Origin: Fastidiosipila sp964627125
GTDB taxonomy: Bacteria; Bacillota; Clostridia; Saccharofermentanales; Fastidiosipilaceae
Direction of reading: 5' to 3'
NCBI GenBank assembly: GCA_964627125.1
Contig: CAZVJQ010000001.1
Location: forward strand, 1-64,000
DNA length: 64,000 nt
Below are positions 53,658-61,993 of this stretch, one piece after another. Position 1 is the stretch's first letter. Every line of letters starts with the position of its first letter. The notes beneath the pieces are model-generated. The model saw nothing but the letters and a program-made list of their open reading frames with translations, was not told the origin of the DNA and searched no databases. Position numbers and translations under genes: made by a program.

Positions 53658-54469
53658 TGAAAAATATTATCCAAGCCTACAATACTAAATACTTAAAGAC
53701 CAATCTAGATGAATCTATCCACTTTTATCACTTCGATGAAATAGATTCAACAAATAACTATGCTCGAAATTGTATTGATAGTAACGAGATACCAGCCTTA
53801 ATTATTAGTGAATCTCAGTACAAAGGACGTGGTACAAACCAACGTAGTTTCTTTAGTCCAAAGAGACAAGGAATATACATGAGTTATGTTATTGATTTAG
53901 AGGACCAAGGGCTAAAGGAAATAATTACACTAGTGATCGCAAATGCTGTTCACTCTAGTTTAAATAGTCTAGGCTTTCCAACAGATATTAAATGGATAAA
54001 TGATTTAGTCTCATTAAATGGAACTAATGTTTACAAGGTGGCAGGTATTCTATGTGAGCAATATAAATCTAAAATTATTGTTGGTATAGGAATTAATATT
54101 CTCATGCCTGAACATGAGAAAGATAAATATCTAGAAACTGAAAATCAAGACATCAATCTAAATAAGGATTTTACGGGACTCTTAAACCTCTACCCTCAAC
54201 TACAACTAGAACGCCTCAGAGAAGATATTATAATTTCAATTATTAAAAACATAAATTTAGAATTAAGTAAATCTAAAGAAGATATCCTTAATTACTACTC
54301 TGAGCATTGTTTAAGTATGAAATACAATCTACTTATTCAAAATGATTTAGGAAATCCAGATATTGCTCAGCCAATTAAACTGCATGATAATGGAAATCTT
54401 GAAGTGACAATAAATAATGAAACCAAGATTCTAAGTGATAATCATGCAAGTACTAAGATTATTCTTTAA
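53657..54469 (+). CDS. birA: Biotin-protein ligase BirA, without DNA-binding domain
   Basis: Attaches biotin to carboxylase carrier proteins. 270 residues, group I form with no N-terminal helix-turn-helix. Motifs: FDEIDSTNNYA (adenine/biotin contact), YKGRGTNQRSFFSP in place of the canonical GRGRxGRxWxSP, IKWINDL, YKVAGIL with the catalytic-site lysine, and VGIGINI. The ATG directly follows the terminator T run. The 3' end overlaps the convergent CBS gene by 11 bp with no terminator between. Target carboxylases are not in this window. Confidence 0.9.
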   Translation: MKNIIQAYNTKYLKTNLDESIHFYHFDEIDSTNNYARNCIDSNEIPALIISESQYKGRGTNQRSFFSPKRQGIYMSYVIDLEDQGLKEIITLVIANAVHSSLNSLGFPTDIKWINDLVSLNGTNVYKVAGILCEQYKSKIIVGIGINILMPEHEKDKYLETENQDINLNKDFTGLLNLYPQLQLERLREDIIISIIKNINLELSKSKEDILNYYSEHCLSMKYNLLIQNDLGNPDIAQPIKLHDNGNLEVTINNETKILSDNHASTKIIL

Positions 54470-55010
54470 AACTATCCTCTATTGAAAAACTTTCGCTAAT
54501 TTCTTGAGAACTCAAGAAATTTTCAAGATCCATTCCCTTCTCTAAAAGTAGATACTCTCTTTCTATACCATGAAGTACTCTATTAACTCTAGACATAAGC
54601 TCTTTTCTTGTAATAATACCTAGAAATTTATTGTCCTCATCTACTACACATGAGAAGTTTGCAACTGAGAGTGAGTCAAGAATTTCTGTCATATCCGCAT
54701 CTTCTCTAACTACCCTAACTGTTTGTCTTGTACTACCCTGCTCTAAAATATCTCTAACTCTGATATCTGCAAGTCTATCTAAATTATATTCATGATTCTC
54801 AATACTTGCATTTAATACATCTCCAAGATATATCTTAGCTAGCACTCTATCTTCTCTATCTAATACTGGTAATGTGGTGTATGAATTACTTAGCATCAAT
54901 AATGCATGTGATAATCTATCGTAGTCACGTAGTACAGCTACATTAGCTGCCTTCACCATAAGCTTGTCTCTGTTCTCAAAAAATTTCTCTTCCAAAATTG
55001 GATCAATCAT
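54459..55010 (-). CDS. CBS-pair protein, CbpB/DarB-like
   Basis: 183 residues from ATG 55010 (AGGAG ten bases upstream; a longer start at 55043 is less likely). Two CBS motifs make up the core (about 15-140). The stretch LSHALLMLSNSYTTLPVLD followed by a DVLNASI-type helix and LADIRVRDIL aligns well with Bacillus YkuL/CbpB, a c-di-AMP-binding protein that acts on the (p)ppGpp synthetase Rel when unbound. A C-terminal extension of about 40 acidic residues is extra. Ligand inferred from resemblance only. Convergent with birA. Confidence 0.75.
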   Translation of the reverse strand: MIDPILEEKFFENRDKLMVKAANVAVLRDYDRLSHALLMLSNSYTTLPVLDREDRVLAKIYLGDVLNASIENHEYNLDRLADIRVRDILEQGSTRQTVRVVREDADMTEILDSLSVANFSCVVDEDNKFLGIITRKELMSRVNRVLHGIEREYLLLEKGMDLENFLSSQEISESFSIEDSFKE

Positions 55011-55184
55011 TTGTGCACTTCTCCTACATAAGTATCTGCTCATTTGTATCTTATATACATTTTAACAAGCAATTATGATTTCAAACACTACAAATGAATA
55101 CATTTCTATTACAAAGTTCCAAAAATGAACTATCTTTACGTTTAGTTTAAAGATAATATATTGCTTTTGCTATTAAAATTGGCA

Positions 55185-55208
55185 AAGAAAAAGCAGCCTA
55201 CCGGCTGC
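55185..55208 (-). terminator. Terminator of the Smr-like gene
   Basis: On the minus strand GCAGCC pairs with GGCTGC around four bases, followed by TTTTTCTTT. Confidence 0.8.
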
Positions 55209-55237
55209 AAAATAATAAAATAAATAAAGCTAATATC

Positions 55238-55591
55238 TTAAATTGATACTACCGTGATTTTAGAATTAGTCTTAGACCAATCATCATCTTCTCTAAATGA
55301 TGGATCTACCTCGACTATATGTTTACCTTCTTTTTCAAAAGGTCCGAAGACTTCACCTGGACAAAAAGCATTAATCTTTTCAATTCTAGCTTGTTCTAAC
55401 AACTCTGCTCTAACAAGATTGCTGATATTATCACCATCAGTACTAGAACCGAGTCCATGTATAATCTTAACCTTCTCAATTCCCATGCGTCTTAATGTCA
55501 TTAATTCGATTTTTAATTTTCTAATAATATCCTTCGTGGATAATTTCAAGTTTTCAAAATCCATTAATGATGTTGCAGTTGAATTGCTCAT
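55238..55591 (-). CDS. Smr-domain-like protein
   Basis: 117 residues from ATG 55591, where GGAGG lies eight bases upstream (the frame extends to 55606). The middle part VKIIHGLGSSTDGDNISNLVRAELL matches the Smr core, whose HGxGxGxLR loop here is expanded with Ser/Thr/Asp. Smr domains (MutS2, Rqc2-linked and ribosome-collision nucleases) bind or cut nucleic acid, usually with a histidine in this loop. The amino-terminal LDLHG-like motif is not evident, so it is an incomplete or divergent Smr. Unknown role. Confidence 0.6.
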   Translation of the reverse strand: MSNSTATSLMDFENLKLSTKDIIRKLKIELMTLRRMGIEKVKIIHGLGSSTDGDNISNLVRAELLEQARIEKINAFCPGEVFGPFEKEGKHIVEVDPSFREDDDWSKTNSKITVVSI

Positions 55592-55815
55592 GTACTTCAC
55601 CTCCACTAATAATTGGAAAATACTTATGACAAGAGTTTATAAAAAGCTATTATCTACTCAATTTTTTATCTAAAAAAATTCTACTTGATTTTTTTGTCAA
55701 TCTGTTGTAAGTTGTCTGGTTATTCTTTTTCAACTTCTATTTTAACATATTTAAACTATGCATTTCAAATGTATAAAGTCCATATATGTAATTTAATAGG
55801 TATAAATGAAAAGAT

Positions 55816-56250
55816 TTAGCAAATAGTCACAACATTAAATTCAGAAAATAGTTCGGCTATTCTACTAGTGCTAATTTTTCTTATTGCAGTAAGGTCATCT
55901 GCTTCAAGATATTGTTCACTAGAATCTTCAGAAATATAAACTCTAACTCCCTTTTCACTAGCTTCCTTCCAAACTGAATTTAGCTCATTATCTAGGTTCA
56001 AAGTATTTAAAGCTTCAGAGCATAATAAATAAATGGAAGAGTTTTTAGTATTTTCATGACGAGATAATAATGACTTAACAAGAGAATTCAAAAGTTGTAC
56101 ATTAGATTCATTTTTATCTGATCCAATAAAATCTTTCGTGAAGTAATACAACTTACTAGATGAAAAATTATCTTCGGCTAAGAACATGAATTTCTCATCA
56201 GTCCCAATCTTTACCTCAAATTCATTCTCCAACTCAATTTCCCTAGTCAT
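55816..56250 (-). CDS. Small protein of unknown function at the end of the yebC operon
   Basis: 144 residues from the second ATG (56250), chosen because AGAGG lies six bases upstream; an ATG at 56253 is also possible. Alpha/beta character, no membrane span, one cysteine in YLLCSEALN and one at the C-terminal end. YLLCSEALNTL then EKGVRVYISEDSS gives a faint likeness to DsrE-like folds. It overlaps the stop of the DUF6062-like gene and so is translationally coupled to it. Confidence 0.65.
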   Translation of the reverse strand: MTREIELENEFEVKIGTDEKFMFLAEDNFSSSKLYYFTKDFIGSDKNESNVQLLNSLVKSLLSRHENTKNSSIYLLCSEALNTLNLDNELNSVWKEASEKGVRVYISEDSSEQYLEADDLTAIRKISTSRIAELFSEFNVVTIC

Positions 56251-57004
56251 CATTATCCTCTCTATTCATATCAGCAAACCCACTGAGGAAGTTAATACTA
56301 CGTGGAAGAGAAGTTCTACTATCTCCCCAAGGCTTATCTTTATTTCTATAGTCAAACTTTTGAGTGAACCACTCTATTTCAGAAGTGAGACCAGCCATCT
56401 TCTCATTTTCAACACGCTCAAGAACATTGATGAAATCTATTGCTTCTTTTTCCTTTAAATGGCTAGTTGCTTCATCCAATAAATCAGCAACATGAGGAAT
56501 ACAGATTGGAGCAATATCATCAAACTTTTTCATAAAACTACTGTCTGTTGAAAACTCATAAAAAATTACGTCAATGTAATTGACCATAGTGTTGTTTAGC
56601 CTATCGCAAAGAGCACAACTATCTGCTAATTCTCTAAACTTGTTAGCAGAACTTCTTAAATTATCTTTCCAATCAGATTTAGAAAATAATCCTTTACTGG
56701 CAGTTGGCTTAGCCTTAGAAAAATTTCTTTCAACATTAGATTTTTGTTCAAGCAGATGGGTATGAGTCATCAGGCCGAACCCTAGACGGTTATCTTGAGA
56801 ATTATATAAATCAGTAAAGTGATCATTACAAAAACCCTTCTTATTAGTTTCCAGTCTATTATCTGATTCCATTAAAGATGGCCCCAAATAATACTCTACT
56901 AATTGCTCAGTTCTAGTATTTTTCAAGTAGCAGAGAGGGCAAATTCTCTTCTGATTAAATGCATCATTTACCGGTATTGTATATATCTGTTCTCTTTTCG
57001 CCAT
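56243..57004 (-). CDS. DUF6062-like cysteine-rich protein
   Basis: 253 residues. Metal-binding-like pairs: CPLC (about 22-25) with a GFCNDHF (about 58-64), then CALC (about 132-135) with ICIPHV (about 166-171). YYLGPSLMESDNRLETNKKGFC and LGFGLMTHTHL are marks of the family annotated DUF6062, sometimes mislabelled as an ABC substrate-binding protein. Function unknown. The start overlaps the end of the P-loop/Asp23 gene by 37 bp with GGAGAG upstream. It lies in the yebC operon. Confidence 0.75.
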   Translation of the reverse strand: MAKREQIYTIPVNDAFNQKRICPLCYLKNTRTEQLVEYYLGPSLMESDNRLETNKKGFCNDHFTDLYNSQDNRLGFGLMTHTHLLEQKSNVERNFSKAKPTASKGLFSKSDWKDNLRSSANKFRELADSCALCDRLNNTMVNYIDVIFYEFSTDSSFMKKFDDIAPICIPHVADLLDEATSHLKEKEAIDFINVLERVENEKMAGLTSEIEWFTQKFDYRNKDKPWGDSRTSLPRSINFLSGFADMNREDNDD

Positions 57005-58296
57005 TCTTCATCTCTCCTATGTTGTACTCTTCTACAAATAACATTTACCCCTAATATATTTATAGAAGTATAAAATTCTACTTGTTCAATTAATATCTCT
57101 TGAATTTCATTCATCACATCTTGAGCATTGTATCCATAGTAAACACTTATTTCTAAGTTGAGCAAAGCACCGTAGGTGCTTGTCCTTACCTCTAGGTCTG
57201 TTATATCTGCTAAAGCTTCTACCTCAGTTAACAATAACTCAATTAGTGAAGTCATCGCCTCATCAGTAATAACATTAGATCCCTTAGATGAGAAAGTTGG
57301 TCTAACAATAGTTCTTTGAGAACCTGCAATTACTTCTTCTACATCGTAGGCAAATCTTCTTCTCAAAACTCTAATAGGGTCATAATAAGCACCACTAAAT
57401 TCATGTTTAATTTCCATGCTAGTTACTGGAATAGCGTGGCTACCTTGAGTTTTCCTAGTAAATTTAGCACTCTCTTGCTCTTCAGGACTTGATACATCGC
57501 TAATTCTAATGAATTCAGCAGGTGGATTTAACCACAAATTCTCACAAATCTTGTAAACCATACCATCTGATGTACCTAATATCATTAGCTTATCAGTGTC
57601 TAAATCAGCAATAGCTCTTCGCATATTATTTGCTGTAGCTTCATCAAAAAACATTGCTAATCTGACTGACTCTATTCTGGTTTTCGCCTTCTTAGCAGTT
57701 GAACCTGCAAGAATATAACCATCTTCAATTAAAAGAGCATCATCTATGAAGTAGTCTATGCCTCTTTCTTTAGCAACTCTATTCGCTCTAGTTGACTTAC
57801 CAGTTCCTGCAGTTCCAACAAATGCAATTACCTTTACCTTAGATAACTTCTTTCTTAGAGCTTCATCAATCTGCTCTTCTTCATTAAGAATTCGATCTTC
57901 TACAGCTTGATTTCTTCGATTTATAGGATTAGCACCTTGAAGAGCGCTGAAAAACACGTCACGCCTATTAGCTGGAGTTTCTTCTACTTCTTCAACCTTC
58001 TCTTCTTCACGTCTCCTAGTAAATCTAAATCTTCTTATTGCTCTTTTTTTATCCTCAACTTCTTTCGTAGTTAATTCTTGAGCTTTTTTACTTGAGCTAG
58101 TATTTGAACTCTTTAACTTTTGATTATCATCAATTGCGGCTATAACATCACTAGGGCTACTGCTTGTTCTTCTCGGTTGAATATCCAGATTAAGCTCAGT
58201 GTTTGCTATTTTTTCAATGAGCGCACTGGAATTCTCCAAAACTTCTTCTTGCTTGGAGTCAGATCTTCTTTGAAAAAAAGGTATGTTAAAAGCCAT
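56968..58296 (-). CDS. P-loop ATPase fused to an Asp23-like domain
   Basis: 442 residues. A polar N-terminus (1-150) is followed by a kinase-like P-loop domain with Walker A GTAGTGKST (161-169), the FIDDALLIEDGYILAGSTAKKA segment and a P-loop-kinase build like 2-phosphoglycerate kinase or adenylate-type kinases. The C-terminal part (about 329-424) looks like an Asp23/Gls24 domain: ITDEAMTSLIELLLTEVEAL and LEISVYYGYNAQDVMNEIQE. It starts 28 bp after yebC and overlaps the DUF6062-like gene, so the operon is tight. No symbol can be given. Confidence 0.75.
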   Translation of the reverse strand: MAFNIPFFQRRSDSKQEEVLENSSALIEKIANTELNLDIQPRRTSSSPSDVIAAIDDNQKLKSSNTSSSKKAQELTTKEVEDKKRAIRRFRFTRRREEEKVEEVEETPANRRDVFFSALQGANPINRRNQAVEDRILNEEEQIDEALRKKLSKVKVIAFVGTAGTGKSTRANRVAKERGIDYFIDDALLIEDGYILAGSTAKKAKTRIESVRLAMFFDEATANNMRRAIADLDTDKLMILGTSDGMVYKICENLWLNPPAEFIRISDVSSPEEQESAKFTRKTQGSHAIPVTSMEIKHEFSGAYYDPIRVLRRRFAYDVEEVIAGSQRTIVRPTFSSKGSNVITDEAMTSLIELLLTEVEALADITDLEVRTSTYGALLNLEISVYYGYNAQDVMNEIQEILIEQVEFYTSINILGVNVICRRVQHRRDEEWRKENRYIQYR

Positions 58297-58324
58297 AGGA
58301 TAAGTTATGGTAATTAGAAATTAC

Positions 58325-59047
58325 CTACTCCTCATTTTCCCAGTTGTGATATACATCTTGAACATCATCATCATCTTCTAGATCATCAATAAGTTTTTGC
58401 ATTTTTTCTGCATCTGCTTCATCTAATGCAACAGTGTTCATCGGAACTGGCCCTACACTGCTATCAATTATTTCATATTCTGCAGCAATCGCATCTTTCA
58501 CTGCATTAAAATCTGCAGGGGTTGTGACAACTCTAAATCCTTCTTCAGATGATTCTATATCTTCTGCACCAGCATCTAGCGCTAACATCATTAATTCTTC
58601 TTCATCGACATCATCGATTGATAGGTAAATTTCACCCTTCTCTTCGAACATAAATGTTACGCTACCGCTTTGGCCCAAGTTACCGCCATGTTTAGTAAAT
58701 AAATGTCTTACGTTACCAGCTGTTCTATTTTTGTTATCGGTCAAAGCATTAACTATAACAGCAACACCATTTGGACCATAGCCTTCATAAGTAATTGGGT
58801 CAAAGTGTTCTGCACTACCACTATCACTAGCCTTCTTGATACTTCTATTGATAGAGTCATTAGGCATGTTATTAGATTTAGCTTTCTCAATTACATCAGC
58901 TAATCTCTTATTAAGATCTGGGTCAGGTCCACCTTCTTTTACAGCAACTTGCAACTCACGACCAAGCTTAGTAAAAATTTTACCTCTCTTAGCGTCTTGA
59001 GCACCTTTTCTTCTCTTAATATTATTCCACTTAGAATGTCCTGCCAT
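58325..59047 (-). CDS. yebC: YebC/PmpR-family protein
   Basis: 240 residues with the family signature MAGHSKWNNIKRRKGAQDAKRGKIFTKL at the start, GGPDPDLNKRL, IEKAKSNNMPNDSINRSIKKA and YEGYGPNGVAVIV. Long treated as a transcription regulator. Recent work links YebC-type proteins to translation of difficult sequences such as polyproline, so a ribosomal role is possible. Bacillota often carry a distinct subtype, not resolved here. AAGGAAC precedes the ATG. First gene of the operon. Confidence 0.95.
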   Translation of the reverse strand: MAGHSKWNNIKRRKGAQDAKRGKIFTKLGRELQVAVKEGGPDPDLNKRLADVIEKAKSNNMPNDSINRSIKKASDSGSAEHFDPITYEGYGPNGVAVIVNALTDNKNRTAGNVRHLFTKHGGNLGQSGSVTFMFEEKGEIYLSIDDVDEEELMMLALDAGAEDIESSEEGFRVVTTPADFNAVKDAIAAEYEIIDSSVGPVPMNTVALDEADAEKMQKLIDDLEDDDDVQDVYHNWENEE

Positions 59048-59204
59048 CTCGTTCCTTCTTTCAATCTTAATTTTTAAACGCAGAAAATACTGTCAAATTA
59101 GATTACCAAATATATTTATCTAATTTAACAATATCATAATTTGCTTGCTTACTATATTATAATACTTTTGAATACTAGATGTAATTATAGAGGATTGAAT
59201 AATA

Positions 59205-60830
59205 ATGAGCAATTTAACCCAAGAAATTAAGCGAAGAAGAACCTTCGCCATCATCTCTCACCCGGATGCTGGTAAGACTACAATAACTGAAAAATTCCTA
59301 TTGTATGGTGGTGCTATACGAGAAGCTGGTTCTGTTCGTGCAAGGAAAGCTAATAAACACGCTACAAGTGACTGGATGGAGATAGAAAAACAACGTGGTA
59401 TTTCTGTCACCTCATCAGTCATGCAATTTGAATACGATGGTTTTTGCGTAAATATATTAGATACTCCAGGTCACCAAGACTTCTCTGAGGATACTTATAG
59501 AACACTAACTGCAGCCGATGCAGCCGTCATGTTAATTGATGGTGCTAGAGGTGTTGAGCCACAAACTATTAAATTATTCCAAGTTTGTAGAATGCGTGGA
59601 ATTCCTATTTTTACTTTCGTAAATAAAATGGATAGAGCTTCTAGAGATCCTTTTGACTTAATGGATGAAATTGAGCAAGTATTAGGGATTAATGCAATTC
59701 CATTTAACTGGCCAATTGGTATTTACGGTGACTTCAAAGGTGTTTACAACCGTAGAACTCGTGAAGTTGAATTGTTTAACGATGAAGAAGATGACCATGG
59801 TGCAAGTCGAGTTAAAGTAGAAGTAAATGACATTGATGACCCTAAATTAGGAGAAATCTTAGGTGAAACCTATCACAATGATTTAATGGAAGACATTGAA
59901 TTATTGGATGTTGCTGGGGATGACTTTGACCAAGATTTAGTGGATGTAGGTGAACTTACACCTATGTTTTTTGGATCAGCTATTACAAACTTTGGTGTGG
60001 AAACATTCCTTGAGAACTTCCTTGATATGAGCCCTGAACCTTCTGCAAGAAAAAGTGATGAAGGTTTAGTTGAAGCTACTGATGATAATTTCAGAGGATT
60101 TATTTTCAAAATTCAAGCGAACATGAACCCTGGTCATAGAGATAGACTCGCCTTCCTAAGAATTAACTCTGGTAAGTTTGAAGCAGACATGGAAGTTGTA
60201 AATGTTAGTACACAAAAAACTATGAGACTGCAGCAACCTCAACAATTTATGGCACAAGACCACAAGACTGTTGATGAGGCTTATGCTGGAGATATTATAG
60301 GTATTTATGACCCAGGTGTATTTAGAATTGGAGATAGTATCTGTGTTAAAGGTTCTGAAGTTAACTTCGAGCCAATTCCAAGCTTCCCACCAGAGCACTT
60401 CGCTAGAGTTAGTCCAAAAACTAGTATGAAGCGTAAGCAATTTATTAAGGGTATGGAGCAGCTCGCACAAGAAGGTACTATTCAGATGTATAAAGAGCCT
60501 TCTATCGGTACAGAGACTTACGTTGTAGGTGTTGTTGGTACATTGCAGTTTGATGTTCTTCGCGAGAGATTGAAGAATGAATATAAGGTTGAAATTGACT
60601 TGTTCCCACTAAACTACAGATTCGCTAGATGGGTTAGTTGGAATGATCTAAGTAAGAAAATTGATATTAATGATATTGATAAGACAAGTACTACCCTATT
60701 AGTTGAAGACCACTTAAATAATGCAGTTCTATTATTTGAATCTCAATGGGCAATAAATTGGGTCCTCGAGAAAAATGAAGGTATAAATCTACAAACGATT
60801 AATGATGGGCAAAATGTCAGTCAGGTGTAA
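59205..60830 (+). CDS. prfC: Peptide chain release factor 3
   Basis: GTPase that removes RF1 and RF2 from the ribosome after peptide release. 541 residues. G1 HPDAGKTT, the RF3 hallmark EKQRGISVTSSVMQFEY (switch), G3 DTPGHQDFSEDTYRTLTA, G4 NKMDR, and the C-terminal domain (SFPPEHFARVSPKTSMKRKQF). GAGG lies upstream of the ATG. A single gene closed by a strong terminator, divergent from yebC. Confidence 0.97.
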   Translation: MSNLTQEIKRRRTFAIISHPDAGKTTITEKFLLYGGAIREAGSVRARKANKHATSDWMEIEKQRGISVTSSVMQFEYDGFCVNILDTPGHQDFSEDTYRTLTAADAAVMLIDGARGVEPQTIKLFQVCRMRGIPIFTFVNKMDRASRDPFDLMDEIEQVLGINAIPFNWPIGIYGDFKGVYNRRTREVELFNDEEDDHGASRVKVEVNDIDDPKLGEILGETYHNDLMEDIELLDVAGDDFDQDLVDVGELTPMFFGSAITNFGVETFLENFLDMSPEPSARKSDEGLVEATDDNFRGFIFKIQANMNPGHRDRLAFLRINSGKFEADMEVVNVSTQKTMRLQQPQQFMAQDHKTVDEAYAGDIIGIYDPGVFRIGDSICVKGSEVNFEPIPSFPPEHFARVSPKTSMKRKQFIKGMEQLAQEGTIQMYKEPSIGTETYVVGVVGTLQFDVLRERLKNEYKVEIDLFPLNYRFARWVSWNDLSKKIDINDIDKTSTTLLVEDHLNNAVLLFESQWAINWVLEKNEGINLQTINDGQNVSQV

Positions 60831-60840
60831 GATAAAATTA

Positions 60841-60870
60841 ATCCCAAATCTTAATTGATTTGGGATTTTT
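60841..60870 (+). terminator. prfC terminator
   Basis: ATCCCAAATC pairs with GATTTGGGAT around six bases, followed by TTTTGC. It serves prfC; the minus tail is weak for the MetE-like gene. Confidence 0.85.
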
Positions 60871-60872
60871 GC

Positions 60873-61976
60873 TTATACTAAATCTTGGCAAGACACTAGT
60901 AAATCAATTTTTCTCCACTGAGTCTCTTCATCTATGCTATTTCCTTCTTCAACTGATGCAAATCCACATTGAGGAGAGATTGCGATATTATCGCCTATTA
61001 TTGTTTTTGCCTCTGCTAAACGGTTATTAATCTTCTCTTTATCTTCTATGACATCAGTTTTAGTAGAAATTAAACCAGCAACGAAAGTTTTACCACTATC
61101 CTTAAGAATTGACCAAGGGTCAAATGAACCAGAGCGTTCATCGTCATATTCTATGAAGAAGCCATCAAAATCTAAACTAGCAATTATTGGAGCAACATCG
61201 TCATAGAAGCCATTAAATAAAGGCTTACCCTTGAAGTTGCCTTTACAGAAGTGATTTGTAATAACCATATCTTTAGGTCTATTTGTAAGAGCAAGACTAG
61301 TAACTTTCTCAAACCACGATAAAACCTCTGCTTGTGTATACCCTAGATTATTTACTTTCGCTAAGAATTTATCGTCTACAAGGTAAGTCCAAGAAGTATC
61401 ATCTATTTGCAAGTATCTACAACCATGAGCATACAAATCCTGAATTACATCTCTATAAGCTTGGCCAATATCTTCAATAAGTAAATCTAAGTCTTCTCCA
61501 TAATAAGGAGTATCCTTAATACCTAGTTGCAAAAGATGGTCAATTAAAATCATGTTTGGTCCTGAAATATTTTTCTTAGGAGTTACACTAGGATATTTTT
61601 TACTAACGTCAAGTAGGAAATCCCATGCTTCAATCTCAGGATGACTCTTGTCTTTATCATAGAAAAATTTACCACTTACTTTTCCATACTCAATATTATG
61701 TTTTGCGCCATTAATTTCTTTTTCTAAATGAACTGTCTCAAATCCATCGAAAGTATGTAACCAATCTAAGTGCCACCATCTACGTCTAAATTCACCATCT
61801 GTTACAAACTGTAGACCATGCAAAACTTGCTTCTCTACTAACTCTGCAATTGCATCATTCTCAACAGAAGTTAACTCTTCTCTATCAATTTCATTATTAA
61901 AGAATGCTCTTCTAGCAGTTACTAAATCCTTAGGTCTTAAAAATGACCCTACAATATCATATTTAAAATCAAGCAT
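60873..61976 (-). CDS. Core-MetE-like methyltransferase (YxjG/YxjH type)
   Basis: 367 residues matching only the C-terminal catalytic half of cobalamin-independent methionine synthase, as in YxjG/YxjH. Zinc ligands are present: NHFCKGNF (His and Cys), IEYDDE (acidic) and SPQCGFA (Cys). Other family stretches are VGSFLRP, TDGEFRRRWWHLDWL, ISGPNMI and LQIDDTSW. Reaction probably homocysteine S-methylation, with the methyl donor uncertain because the N-terminal folate half is absent. GGAAGG precedes the ATG. It follows the APH-like gene by 17 bp. Confidence 0.85.
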   Translation of the reverse strand: MLDFKYDIVGSFLRPKDLVTARRAFFNNEIDREELTSVENDAIAELVEKQVLHGLQFVTDGEFRRRWWHLDWLHTFDGFETVHLEKEINGAKHNIEYGKVSGKFFYDKDKSHPEIEAWDFLLDVSKKYPSVTPKKNISGPNMILIDHLLQLGIKDTPYYGEDLDLLIEDIGQAYRDVIQDLYAHGCRYLQIDDTSWTYLVDDKFLAKVNNLGYTQAEVLSWFEKVTSLALTNRPKDMVITNHFCKGNFKGKPLFNGFYDDVAPIIASLDFDGFFIEYDDERSGSFDPWSILKDSGKTFVAGLISTKTDVIEDKEKINNRLAEAKTIIGDNIAISPQCGFASVEEGNSIDEETQWRKIDLLVSCQDLV

Positions 61977-61993
61977 AATTTACCTTCCAAATC

